20,784 bases of DNA from Isotricha intestinalis (taxonomy: Eukaryota; Ciliophora; Litostomatea; Vestibuliferida; Isotrichidae), in NCBI GenBank assembly GCA_023807065.1, contig JAJJLU010000733.1, forward strand, positions 1 through 20,784, given 5' to 3'. The translations under genes were made by a program, and so were the position numbers. The notes below the pieces were generated by a model. It saw only the letters and a program-made list of their open reading frames with translations, made no database searches and had not been told where the DNA came from. Below are positions 8,963 through 19,025 of the stretch, in pieces; position 1 is the stretch's first letter, and the number at the start of each line of letters is the position of its first letter.

Positions 8963-11900
8963 ATGTCAGAAGAAAAAACAGATATTAACTTAACTCAAGA
9001 AGAATTAGAAACTTTAAAAATAATATGTGATTTCCTATTTTTTGATCAATTAAAACACATGGCATCATTTCCACGTTTTGAGTCATGTTTTGGAGCAACA
9101 TTAACAAATGAAAACAGAACAGATTCTCTTGTAAATATATTTAAAGATTTATGTGGTCCAAAAAAAAAATATATTACATTTCCTCGTTTAATAAAAGCAT
9201 ATTTAACATATAAAGAAAATCCAGATAAATTTAAAGAAGAAACTAAACAATTCTTCAAAGCAATAACAAGTGGAATAATAAAAAAAGATTCTGAACCAGT
9301 TGGAAATCAAAAAGAAGGTTCAATAAAATATACCACCAATAAAAATGGGAAAAAAATGTATGCTATATCTAAATTTTGTGTAATTACAGATGAACAAAAA
9401 GAAAAAATAAAAGGTTTTAGAATATACTATGATGATTTTTTTAAAAATGATCTTTTTTTAAATAAAGCAAATGATCCAATTTATATTTCATTAGAAATAA
9501 ATTTATCAATTAGAGAAGATGCTAAATTAGATAAATTTCCAGATATTAATTCAAGAGATGGAATAACTCATATAATTGGAACATATGATAATGATACTAT
9601 TAATTTTTTAGGTTTTAAAACAAGAAGTGGAAAAACTCAATTTATTGGTTCTCCTAAAGGAATTCCTTTTATTATTGGAGATTTTAAAAAACAAATTCAA
9701 GCTATTGATATTGAAGTTAAAAATGGTTTATTAACTTATTTAATTCCTCATTTCGAAGAAGTTGAAAGAGTTAATCCTCATTTGAATAAAAAATTATCAG
9801 AAATTAATCAAGAATATCTAAATAATGATAAATTATTATATGAAGAAGCTATATTAGATAGATTAAGTGAAGAAGAAGCAAATGAGAAAATGTTTATTCC
9901 TTTAATTAATGATGATCATTTTTTCAATCCTAAATTAAATGATATTATTAGTGGAAATTCATATAGTGATTTTATGCCTTTAGCACATAGATTTTTTCCT
10001 AAAAAAAGAAAAAAAGGTAATAGAAAAAAGAGAGAATTTAAAGAAGAAGATATATTAAAAAATGCAATGGAATTTTATAATAATAAAAGAAGAGGAAAAA
10101 GAAAAAATGGTCATCATCGTAAAAGAAAAGGATTTGGAAATTATACTCAACCAACAATGTCTAAAGTTCCAAATAAATTAGATATTCTTTTACAAAAAAA
10201 TACTAATGAAGATAATAATAATAATAATAATAATGAAAATGAAGAAATAAAAACATTAGATTTTTTACTTAGTAAAGATAATTATTTTGAATTAATGGAA
10301 AATATAGCTGATAAAATAGGAAAGGAATTTAAAAGTAAAAATCCACAAGAAGTTATTGATAATCAACCAGAAGATATGTATTTTGATGAAGAAGAAGCTG
10401 GAGATGATATACCTGTTGATGAAAGAGGTTTCAGATGGAATAATAATAATAATGAAGGAAATAATGATTACGTTGATTCTAGTGAAGAAGAAAATGAAGG
10501 TAAATATAATCCTTATAATAGAGGTGGAAATACTGCTTTAAATATTGAAGATAAAAAAGAATTAGAAAGCTATTTTAATGAAATCAAAAATGACAGTAAG
10601 GAACGTCAAAATAATAATAATAATAATCAAGGACAAACAAGTACTACATTTGCTGATTATGAAAATAATACTGGAAATAATGAAAATATACGTAAGAAAT
10701 ATTCTACTTATGAAGAATATATGAAAAGTTATTTATCTAATTATATAGAATCAACAAATAATATAAATATAACAGAAAAGGAAAAAGCAAAAGAAGAAAA
10801 AGAAAAGATATCTAAAAAAAAAATAGCAGAATTAACTCAAAAAGCTCAAACAAATTGGCAAAATTTAGCTAAAAAATATTCTAAAATATCTGGAATTTTC
10901 ATTTTAAAAACAATAGGAGCAGTAGTTCGTGCTCTTTCCTTTTTAAAAGCATATCAATCAGGAGAAACAGAAAAATATTCAATAGAAGAGCAAGTACATA
11001 TGTTTGAAGTTCTTAACTCAAATTCAGATATTGTTTCTATGTTAAGTAAAGCACATGAAGAAAGTTTAAGAAGAGAAGCAGAAAGAAAAAAATTAGAAGA
11101 AGATAGAGAAAAATTAGAACAAATGAAATTAGAAGAAGAAAAAAGACAAGCTGAAGAAAAAAAGAGATTAGAAGAAGAAAATGCAAGAAGACAAGAAGAG
11201 AAAAGAATTGCTAATGAACAATATGAATTAGAACAAAAAAAAAAACAAAGAGAAGAAGAAGAAAGACAAAGACAATTAGAAATTCAGAAAGAAGAAGACG
11301 AAAGAAAGAAAAAAGAATTAGAGAAATTAGAAGAAGAAAAAAGAAGAAAAGAACAAGAAGCTGAATTAGAAAAACAAAAACAATTAGAAGAAGAGAAAAG
11401 AAGAATTGAAGAAGAAAAACAAAGACAATTAGAAGAACAAAAAAGAAAAGAAGAAGAAGCACAACAAAATGAAAAAAATAAAGAAACTGAAAATAAAACA
11501 ACTAAAAATTATACTGAAGATGATTTAAATGCATTAGATGAAGAAATTGAAATGATTAAATATTATTTAAATAAAGCTACAGGAAGTGAAAAAAGTGCTT
11601 TATTAAGTTATTATGAAAGTTTAGTTCAAGAAAGAAATGAAATATTAGAACATTTAACTGAAAATCAAAAAATAGAAATAGCAAAAGAATTAGATTTTAA
11701 CACAGAAGAAGAATTAAAAAAAGAAGAAGCGGAAAGAAAAAAATTACAAGAAGAAGAAAATAAAAAAATAGAAGAAGAGAGATTAAAAGAAGAAGAAAAA
11801 GCAAAAGAAGCGACTAAATATGTCTCAATAAATGATTTATTCTCTGATGCAAAAATATATAAAAATCAGAAATTAAGTGAAAAAAATAAAATATGGAATG

Positions 11901-13903
11901 ATGATATATTTCAACCATTAAAAAAGAATTTATGTCCTGTTGATTCATATGGAAGATGGAATTTCCCTGAAGGAATAGATTCAAATGATGTGGAAGGATG
12001 GGAAAATATTGTTTGGGCAAGAGCAGAAGAAATATTTAATAGTAAAAATTATCAAGTGTTCTATGAAGGAATTAAAGCTGATGATATTATTCAAGGAGGT
12101 CTTGGTGATTGTTATTTCCTTTCTGCTGTTGCTGCTTTATGTAAATATCCTAAATTAGTTGAAAAATTATTTTATTTTAAAGAAAAATCTCTTGAACATT
12201 GCTATGGTTGTTATTATAAAGTTAGTGGTGTTTGGCAATTAGTTTTAGTTGATGATTATATTCCTTGTTATGGAAAATATGGGAAAAATCCTGCTTTTAC
12301 TTCTAGTAATGGAAATGAATTATGGGTTATGTTACTTGAGAAAGCTTGGGCAAAATTAAATGGGAATTATGCTAAAGCTATAGGAGGAGAACCACATGAA
12401 GTATTTGATGTAATTACTAATGCTTGGAGTGAGAAAATCAAATTAGAAAGTAGTAAATCAGATACAATATGGAAAAGTATGTTAAATGCAGAGAAAAATG
12501 GTTTTATTATGACAGCAGGAACTTCAACTGATACTTATAATTTAAATATTGAAGAATTAGGTCTTATACCAGGCCATGCATATACTTGTTTAGAAGTAAA
12601 GGAGGTTACTACTAAAAGTGGTAAAGTTAAATTAGTTCATTTAAGAAATCCATGGGGAAATGGAGAATGGTCTGGTGAATGGTGTGATTCGAGTAAAAAA
12701 TGGACTGATGATTTAAGGAAACAAGTTGGGAAAAGTAAAAGTGCTGAAAATCAAGGTTCTTTTTGGATGGCTTTTGAACATTTTCTTACTTATTATACTA
12801 TTTTAGGTATTTGTCATTTATTTGAAGATTATTTATATACTATTTTACATGTTCAAAAAGAAAAAGTTAAAAATGGACCTATTCTTAGTAAGTTAGAAAT
12901 TAAAAATGATAATACTCATGTTTTTATTATGCTTCATCAAAAAAATCCTCGTATAATTTTAGATGATGGAACTTATCAAAAGCCAGTTATTATTTATTTA
13001 ATGTTACTTGATAATAATTTCAATTTCCTTAAATCAAATTCAACTGGCTCAATGAATTGTTGTGTAGAAGAAACTTTAAAGAAAGGAACATATTATATAT
13101 TATCAGATGCAAACTTCCGTTTTATTCAAAATGGAACAATTCATGGAGTTAACATTTCTGCTTATTCATCAAGTGAAGTTTCATTATCTTTAGAAGAATC
13201 AAAAAATGTAAATGATACATTTAAAAAAGGAATATATTCATATTCTAAAAAAAATATATCTCCCCAATCATTTGCAAATGGAAATTTATACCAAAGTAAA
13301 AGTTCTGATGAATTTCCTTTTAATTTTATATTATTTGATAATGAGGGTGGTAATTATGATGTGACATTAACAGATAATTTAGTATTTAGAGGAAATAAAT
13401 GTGCATCATTTTATTTAGAAGATCAAAACCAAAATTCATTAGCAAAGACAGTAACACCAAACACTTGGGATTTGTTTGTTCATATGCCTTGGTCTTATGG
13501 TTCAGCATTTTCATATGAATTAAAAACATCAGCAAAACAAAGTTCTTCTTCTAATAAAACTTCAACAAATAAAACAAGTACAAATCAAAATACTAGTTCT
13601 AAGAGTAATAGTCAAGATGATATTGTTAATGCTGTTTTTGCTGAACAAGCACAAGTTCTTGATAATCAAGGTTTTATTAAACAATATTTACATCAAGCTG
13701 GAAATGGTTATTATATTGGATTAGAAAATGGTTCTAAAAAAAATTTAAATATGAAGTTAATGATGGAAGGATTGTATGAAGTAAATAACCCTAACGCTAG
13801 TACTGTTACTTTTACTATTAATTCTATGACAAGAAGAGTCTTTTCTGTTAAGGTTAAGTCCAATTACAAAGGTAATATTACTTATATGTTTGATTATGCT
13901 TAA
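8963..13903 (+). CDS. Giant non-classical calpain, copy 1 (peptidase C2)
   Basis: This single-exon gene encodes 1646 residues; the ATG follows an in-frame TAA two codons upstream. An N-terminal helical module (about 10-110) resembles an EF-hand pair without calcium ligands. A beta-rich module (about 115-275, with GFKTRSGKTQFIG) follows. Next come a Lys/Arg cluster (about 347-392), Asn-rich linkers, a helical stretch (about 631-700) and a Glu/Lys/Arg coiled coil (about 703-836, resuming to 950). The calpain core spans about 960-1280 with Cys1050 in GGLGDCYFLSA, His1205 in PGHAY and Asn1229 in RNPWGN. The Cys-His and His-Asn spacings are 155 and 24, close to mammalian calpain-1, so a Ca2+-dependent cytosolic cysteine protease is expected. 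C2L-like beta domains (about 1295-1530), a Ser/Thr/Asn linker and a last beta domain ending FDYA follow. No penta-EF-hand or membrane segment is seen. Its paralogue lies 361 bp downstream. Confidence 0.93.
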   Translation: MSEEKTDINLTQEELETLKIICDFLFFDQLKHMASFPRFESCFGATLTNENRTDSLVNIFKDLCGPKKKYITFPRLIKAYLTYKENPDKFKEETKQFFKAITSGIIKKDSEPVGNQKEGSIKYTTNKNGKKMYAISKFCVITDEQKEKIKGFRIYYDDFFKNDLFLNKANDPIYISLEINLSIREDAKLDKFPDINSRDGITHIIGTYDNDTINFLGFKTRSGKTQFIGSPKGIPFIIGDFKKQIQAIDIEVKNGLLTYLIPHFEEVERVNPHLNKKLSEINQEYLNNDKLLYEEAILDRLSEEEANEKMFIPLINDDHFFNPKLNDIISGNSYSDFMPLAHRFFPKKRKKGNRKKREFKEEDILKNAMEFYNNKRRGKRKNGHHRKRKGFGNYTQPTMSKVPNKLDILLQKNTNEDNNNNNNNENEEIKTLDFLLSKDNYFELMENIADKIGKEFKSKNPQEVIDNQPEDMYFDEEEAGDDIPVDERGFRWNNNNNEGNNDYVDSSEEENEGKYNPYNRGGNTALNIEDKKELESYFNEIKNDSKERQNNNNNNQGQTSTTFADYENNTGNNENIRKKYSTYEEYMKSYLSNYIESTNNINITEKEKAKEEKEKISKKKIAELTQKAQTNWQNLAKKYSKISGIFILKTIGAVVRALSFLKAYQSGETEKYSIEEQVHMFEVLNSNSDIVSMLSKAHEESLRREAERKKLEEDREKLEQMKLEEEKRQAEEKKRLEEENARRQEEKRIANEQYELEQKKKQREEEERQRQLEIQKEEDERKKKELEKLEEEKRRKEQEAELEKQKQLEEEKRRIEEEKQRQLEEQKRKEEEAQQNEKNKETENKTTKNYTEDDLNALDEEIEMIKYYLNKATGSEKSALLSYYESLVQERNEILEHLTENQKIEIAKELDFNTEEELKKEEAERKKLQEEENKKIEEERLKEEEKAKEATKYVSINDLFSDAKIYKNQKLSEKNKIWNDDIFQPLKKNLCPVDSYGRWNFPEGIDSNDVEGWENIVWARAEEIFNSKNYQVFYEGIKADDIIQGGLGDCYFLSAVAALCKYPKLVEKLFYFKEKSLEHCYGCYYKVSGVWQLVLVDDYIPCYGKYGKNPAFTSSNGNELWVMLLEKAWAKLNGNYAKAIGGEPHEVFDVITNAWSEKIKLESSKSDTIWKSMLNAEKNGFIMTAGTSTDTYNLNIEELGLIPGHAYTCLEVKEVTTKSGKVKLVHLRNPWGNGEWSGEWCDSSKKWTDDLRKQVGKSKSAENQGSFWMAFEHFLTYYTILGICHLFEDYLYTILHVQKEKVKNGPILSKLEIKNDNTHVFIMLHQKNPRIILDDGTYQKPVIIYLMLLDNNFNFLKSNSTGSMNCCVEETLKKGTYYILSDANFRFIQNGTIHGVNISAYSSSEVSLSLEESKNVNDTFKKGIYSYSKKNISPQSFANGNLYQSKSSDEFPFNFILFDNEGGNYDVTLTDNLVFRGNKCASFYLEDQNQNSLAKTVTPNTWDLFVHMPWSYGSAFSYELKTSAKQSSSSNKTSTNKTSTNQNTSSKSNSQDDIVNAVFAEQAQVLDNQGFIKQYLHQAGNGYYIGLENGSKKNLNMKLMMEGLYEVNNPNASTVTFTINSMTRRVFSVKVKSNYKGNITYMFDYA

Positions 13904-14264
13904 AAATATTTATAGGGTTTTTATTAAGTTTGTTTTTTATTATTAATATTTTGGTTTAATGTTAACTTTTATTTTTCTTTTCAAAATACAATTGAAATCA
14001 TATTAATTTAAAATTAGATGGAAAATATAACCCCTATCATGAATAAATTGGTTAATATAAAAATTAATAATAAAAAATCACATTCATTCATAGTTAAGTT
14101 TAATAGTTTTTTAAAGCCCAAAATTTCTACAAAATATTATATTAAAAAACATCTAAAAAAATTATAATAAAAAAAAAATAAACAACTCAAAAAAAATAAA
14201 TAAAAAAAATAAAACTGAAAAAAAATCTTAAAAACCCAAAAAAAAAATAAAAAAACATAAAAAA
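13904..14264. other. Spacer between calpains with A-rich leader
   Basis: This 361-bp spacer separates the two calpain genes. The last roughly 95 bases before the second ATG are about three-quarters A by my count, with a single G. They probably form the 5' leader and core promoter. The upstream half contains a less AT-rich stretch (about 14020-14060) with no recognised motif. No open frame or RNA gene is seen. Confidence 0.55.
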
Positions 14265-17200
14265 ATGAGTCGTCGTCGTCAAAAAGCAATCCAATCCTTA
14301 ATAAGTGATGAATCCTTAACTAAAATAAAGAATGTATTAAACTATTTATTCTTTGACCAATATCAAGACATGGCATCATTTCCACGTTTTGAAGAATGTT
14401 TATCATTATTGGTTCCCAATAAAGACATAGATTTCCAAGAGAGTTTTACAGATATAATAGGAGAAAAGCACAAATATTTAACATTTAGAAGAATGATAAG
14501 AGCATTTTTCCGTGTTCAAGAAGGAGGAAGAAAAGTGAAAGAATCTACAAAACAATTATTCAATATTCTCTTTTCAGGAGCATTAAAAGGTGATGGTGAT
14601 TTTATTGGAGAAAAAAAAGAAGGAGCTACTAAATTTCATTCTCAAAATTCAGAAGGACATAAAGCTATTTCTAGTCTTGCTGTTATCACTGATGAAACTA
14701 AGGAAAAAATAAAAGGAATGGAAATTATATATGATGAATTTTTCAATAATGAATTATATTTTAAAACTGATGAAGATAATTTTGTTGGTTTAGAAATTAA
14801 TTTAAAAGCAGATAGAGAAGTTCCTGAAGAATTAAAAGAAAAATTCCCAGATATAAATATGAGAGATGGTATTATTAGTATTGTTGGTACTTTCACTGAT
14901 CATTTAACTTCTCTTGGTTTTAAATGTAGAAGTGGGAAAACTTCTTTTGTTGGAAAACCTGAAGGAGATCCTTTTTTATTTAGTGAAGTTGGGAAAGAAT
15001 TAAAATATATTAGAATTGAAGTTTTAAATGGAGAAATTAATTATTTTGAACCTCATTTTGAAGAAATTGAAAGAAGTAATCCTCATATTGATAAAACAAG
15101 TGATGAAATTACTGATGATTTTTTAAAGGAAGATAAACCCATTTTTGAAGAAGAAAAATTAAAAGAAATGAATGATGATGAAATTCAAAAAAATATACTT
15201 CAACCTCTTATTCCTGATGATGCTTTTTTTAATAAAGAAGATGAAGATGTTATTAAAGGAAAAGAAATTGGAGAAGTTGTTCCTCTTACTAAAAGATATT
15301 GGGATAAAGATCCTGAAAATGATGAAGTTACCGCAATTATAGATGAAAATTCTATTTTACAAGAAGCTGATGATTTTTTAAAAAATCAAAAAATTTTAAA
15401 AAATACAGCTGAACATTTTGGTGGAATTAGAAGCGATAAATCAGAACCAATTGTTACTGATCAAGAAATTTTTGATGGTAATGTTAATGAAAATACCAAT
15501 CCTTCTTCTATTATGTTAGATCCTATCAATTATGATACTTTACTGACTCATTTGGGTGATAAAATTAATGAAGATTTTCAAAATGGATTATTTGAAGAAG
15601 AAAAAAAAAATCCTCCTCCAGAACCATATACTAAATTAAAAGCAGGTGGTTTTGGTTTTAATATGTTTGATTTCTCAGATATGGAAAGTCACTTTAATGA
15701 TGTTAGGAAAAATTTATTTGGTTTCTTTGATGAAGATGATGATTGGGCTTATCAACAAGAAATAAAAAGAAGACAATTATATGAAGAAGAAAGACAAAAG
15801 CAATTAGCTGAACAATTAATAAAACAAAAGACTCAATTAGCCCAAAATAATTGGAAAAATTTATCCAATAAACTTGCTAAAAATCAAGGATTGTATTTAA
15901 TTCAAACTATTGGAGGAGTTATAAAAGGATTAAAAGTACTTGAAGCTGAAAATGCCGGTCAACCTACAAATTATACTATGCAAGAAAAAGTTGCTTTGTT
16001 TGAATTATTAAGAAATAATAGACCTATTATTGCAATGCTTTCTAAAGCTCATCAAGAAGCTGTTAGAAGGAAAAAAGAAGAAGAAACTAATAAGAATAAT
16101 AAAAAAGAAGATGAGAAAAAAAAAAAAGAAGAAGCTGCTAAAAAAGCTGAAGAAAAGAAAAAAGCTGAGGAAGAAAGAAAAAGAATTGAAAGTGAGAAAA
16201 AAATAGAAGATGAAAAAAAGAAAATTGCAGCTGAACAGAAAAAAAGAGAAGAAGAAGAAAAGAAAAGACAACAACAAATTCAAGCTGAGAAAGATAAGAA
16301 GAAAAAAGCAGAATTAGAAAAGCAACAAGCAGAGAAAAAGAAAGAAGAAGAAAAGAAAAAAGCACAAGAAGAAGCTAGAAAGAAAGAATTAGAAAAACAG
16401 AAGAAATTATTAGAAGATCAGAAGAAGAAAGCAGAAGAAGCAGAAAGAAAAAAAGAAGAACAAAGAAAAAAAGAAGAATTAGCAAAAAAAGAGAAAGAAG
16501 AAGAAGAAAGAAGAAAAAAAGAAGAAGCACAGAAAAGACAAGAAGAAATAAGTAAGCCATCATCAAAAGAATTAAAAATATCTCAATTAGCAGAAATAAA
16601 TAAAAAATTAGAATTAATACAAAGAATGTATCCTACAGCAACAGGAGAAAAAAAGCAAATGTTATATCAATATTATCAAGAATTAATAAAAGATAGAAAT
16701 GCAATAATTCAAGCTTTAAACGATGAACAAAATCAAAAAGTTGCAGAAGAAATGGGTTATGATGCTGAAGAAGCAAAAAGAAAAGAAGAAGAAGAAAGAA
16801 AAAAATTAAAAGAAGAAGAAGATAGGAAAATATTAGAAAAACAAAAAGAAGAAGAAGCTAAAAAAGAAGCAATGACTCAAGAAGTTTCAGTTAATAATTC
16901 AGATATACCTAAAAATGTTAAAATTTATCGTCATCAAAAAATACCTCCAAAAGGACAAATTTGGACTGATGATTTATTTCAACCGGTAAGAAAAAATTTA
17001 TGTCCTGTTGATTCATATGGAAGATGGAATTTCCCAGAAGGAATAGATTCAAATGATGTTCAAGGATGGGAAAAAATAAAATGGGCAAGAGCAGAACAAA
17101 TATTTAATAGTAAAAATTATCAAGTTTTCTATCAAGGTGTTGAAGCTGATGATATTATTCAAGGAGGTCTTGGTGATTGTTATTTCCTTTCTGCTGTTGC

Positions 17201-19025
17201 TGCTTTATGTAAATATCCTAAATTAGTTGAAAGACTCTTTTATATTAAACAAAAATCTGAAGAACATTGTTATGGATGTTATTATAGAATTAATGGAATT
17301 TGGCAATTAGTTTTAGTTGATGATTATATTCCTTGTTATGGAAATTATGGACTTAATTTTGCTTTCACTTCTACTCATGGAAATGAATTATGGGTTATTT
17401 TACTAGAAAAAGCTTGGGCAAAATTAAATGGGAATTATGCTAAAGCTATAGGAGGAGAACCACATGAAGTATTTGATGTAATTACTGATGCTTATTCTGA
17501 AAAAATTGTTGTTAGACCTGATACTTCTGAAGAATTATGGAATAAATTACTTGATGCCGAAAAGAAAAATTATCTTATGACTGCTGGAACCTCAGGAGAT
17601 ACTTATCATTTACCTATTGAAAGAGTTGGTCTTGTCCCTGGTCATGCTTATACTATTTTAGGTGTTAAAGAATTAAATACTAAAAATGGAAAAGTACGTC
17701 TAGTTCATATTAGAAATCCATGGGGAAATACTGAATGGTCTGGTGATTGGTCTGATAAGAGCTCTAAATGGACTAATGAATTAAGACAACAAGTAGGTGT
17801 TCAAAATAAAAATGATGGTTCTTTCTGGATGGCTTTTGAAGATTTTATTAAATTCTTTCTTGTTACTGGTATATGTCATCTTCATGAAAATTATGTCTTC
17901 TCTAATTTACATTATCCAAAGGCTAAAGCTAATAATGGTCCTTTAATGACTAAAGTTGATGTTATGAATAATGGAACTCATCTTTATCTTCAACTTCATC
18001 AGAAAAATCCTCGTATTGCATTAAAAGACGGAACATATCAAAAACCAGTTATAAATTATTTAATGTTAGTAGATAAAAATAATCATTATATAAAAGCAGC
18101 GAATAACTGTTATATGAATGATTGTATTGAAGTTAATGTTGATAAAGGAACATATTATTTAATAACAGATATAAACTTCCGTTATGTTCAAAAAATAATG
18201 CATTGTTATAACTTAACAACATATTCCAATCATCCAGTAACACTTACTCCAGAAACAAAAAGGAATTTGAAACATACATTTAAATGTGGTCTCCTTGATT
18301 ATGCAAGGAAGAATCTCCAGCCACAATCACATGCAGGAGGAACAATATATCAAAGTAAACGTCAAGGTAATGAATTCCCTTTCAATTTCCTAGTCTTCGA
18401 TAACACAAGTGGTCCATATGATGTAACTTTCCAAGACACACTTCAAATGGCAACATCATATCGTTGTGCTGATTTCTACCTTGAAGATGGGAAGGAGAAA
18501 GCTAATACTTTAGAAAAGACTGTAGTAGCAGGTGATTTTGATGTGATATGTCATATGCCTTATGATCTTAATTCTCGTTATTCATATCAATTGAATTGTA
18601 GTGCTCGTCAAGGTTCCGGAAAGCGTCCTGTTAACAACACTGGTGACGTACCTAGTGCACCAACTGGAGGAAGTACCAAACCTACTGCGACCAGTCAACC
18701 AAGTAGTAGTGGAGGAAGTAGTCAACCACAAACTCAACAAGAAATAGCTAATGCTGTATTCAGTGAAAAGCCAGAAAATTTAGATAGTAGAGGTTTACTT
18801 AAACAATATGTTCATAAAGTTCCTGGAGGTTATTATATTGGACTGGAAAATGGTTCTACTCAAAATCTCAATTTGAAATTATGTCTTACTGGTTTATATG
18901 AAACTAGTAATCCTAATTTAAGTGAAATACCTTTTACTAGTAATGCTAGGACTAGAAGATTATTCATGGTTAAACCTAAACCTGGGCATTCTGGTGGTAT
19001 TTCTTTTGTTTTTGATTATGCGTAA
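14265..19025 (+). CDS. Giant non-classical calpain, copy 2 (peptidase C2)
   Basis: This is a tandem paralogue of the preceding gene: 1586 residues, single exon, with an in-frame TAA twelve codons before the ATG. The domain order is the same: helical module (about 15-110), beta module (about 115-275, GFKCRSGKTSFVG), acidic linker (300-500), helical stretch (525-600), Lys/Glu coiled coil (605-770, then 835-870), calpain core (890-1195), C2L-like domains (1205-1450), linker and terminal beta domain ending FDYA. The triad is intact: Cys972 in GGLGDCYFLSA, His1127 in PGHAY and Asn1151 in RNPWGN, spaced 155 and 24 as in copy 1. It differs in lacking the basic Lys/Arg cluster and Asn runs of copy 1. 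Its C-terminal linker is a Gly/Ser/Thr/Pro stretch with unusually GC-rich codons. The start and 3' third use more C/G-ending codons than its neighbours, perhaps reflecting high expression. Expected role: Ca2+-dependent limited proteolysis. Confidence 0.93.
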   Translation: MSRRRQKAIQSLISDESLTKIKNVLNYLFFDQYQDMASFPRFEECLSLLVPNKDIDFQESFTDIIGEKHKYLTFRRMIRAFFRVQEGGRKVKESTKQLFNILFSGALKGDGDFIGEKKEGATKFHSQNSEGHKAISSLAVITDETKEKIKGMEIIYDEFFNNELYFKTDEDNFVGLEINLKADREVPEELKEKFPDINMRDGIISIVGTFTDHLTSLGFKCRSGKTSFVGKPEGDPFLFSEVGKELKYIRIEVLNGEINYFEPHFEEIERSNPHIDKTSDEITDDFLKEDKPIFEEEKLKEMNDDEIQKNILQPLIPDDAFFNKEDEDVIKGKEIGEVVPLTKRYWDKDPENDEVTAIIDENSILQEADDFLKNQKILKNTAEHFGGIRSDKSEPIVTDQEIFDGNVNENTNPSSIMLDPINYDTLLTHLGDKINEDFQNGLFEEEKKNPPPEPYTKLKAGGFGFNMFDFSDMESHFNDVRKNLFGFFDEDDDWAYQQEIKRRQLYEEERQKQLAEQLIKQKTQLAQNNWKNLSNKLAKNQGLYLIQTIGGVIKGLKVLEAENAGQPTNYTMQEKVALFELLRNNRPIIAMLSKAHQEAVRRKKEEETNKNNKKEDEKKKKEEAAKKAEEKKKAEEERKRIESEKKIEDEKKKIAAEQKKREEEEKKRQQQIQAEKDKKKKAELEKQQAEKKKEEEKKKAQEEARKKELEKQKKLLEDQKKKAEEAERKKEEQRKKEELAKKEKEEEERRKKEEAQKRQEEISKPSSKELKISQLAEINKKLELIQRMYPTATGEKKQMLYQYYQELIKDRNAIIQALNDEQNQKVAEEMGYDAEEAKRKEEEERKKLKEEEDRKILEKQKEEEAKKEAMTQEVSVNNSDIPKNVKIYRHQKIPPKGQIWTDDLFQPVRKNLCPVDSYGRWNFPEGIDSNDVQGWEKIKWARAEQIFNSKNYQVFYQGVEADDIIQGGLGDCYFLSAVAALCKYPKLVERLFYIKQKSEEHCYGCYYRINGIWQLVLVDDYIPCYGNYGLNFAFTSTHGNELWVILLEKAWAKLNGNYAKAIGGEPHEVFDVITDAYSEKIVVRPDTSEELWNKLLDAEKKNYLMTAGTSGDTYHLPIERVGLVPGHAYTILGVKELNTKNGKVRLVHIRNPWGNTEWSGDWSDKSSKWTNELRQQVGVQNKNDGSFWMAFEDFIKFFLVTGICHLHENYVFSNLHYPKAKANNGPLMTKVDVMNNGTHLYLQLHQKNPRIALKDGTYQKPVINYLMLVDKNNHYIKAANNCYMNDCIEVNVDKGTYYLITDINFRYVQKIMHCYNLTTYSNHPVTLTPETKRNLKHTFKCGLLDYARKNLQPQSHAGGTIYQSKRQGNEFPFNFLVFDNTSGPYDVTFQDTLQMATSYRCADFYLEDGKEKANTLEKTVVAGDFDVICHMPYDLNSRYSYQLNCSARQGSGKRPVNNTGDVPSAPTGGSTKPTATSQPSSSGGSSQPQTQQEIANAVFSEKPENLDSRGLLKQYVHKVPGGYYIGLENGSTQNLNLKLCLTGLYETSNPNLSEIPFTSNARTRRLFMVKPKPGHSGGISFVFDYA

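Noticed and set aside
16008..16566. Phe/Leu/Ser-rich minus-strand frames that look like membrane proteins
   Set aside because: They mirror the GAA/AAA/AGA-rich coiled-coil coding of calpain copy 2. The same applies to 11211-11501 in copy 1.
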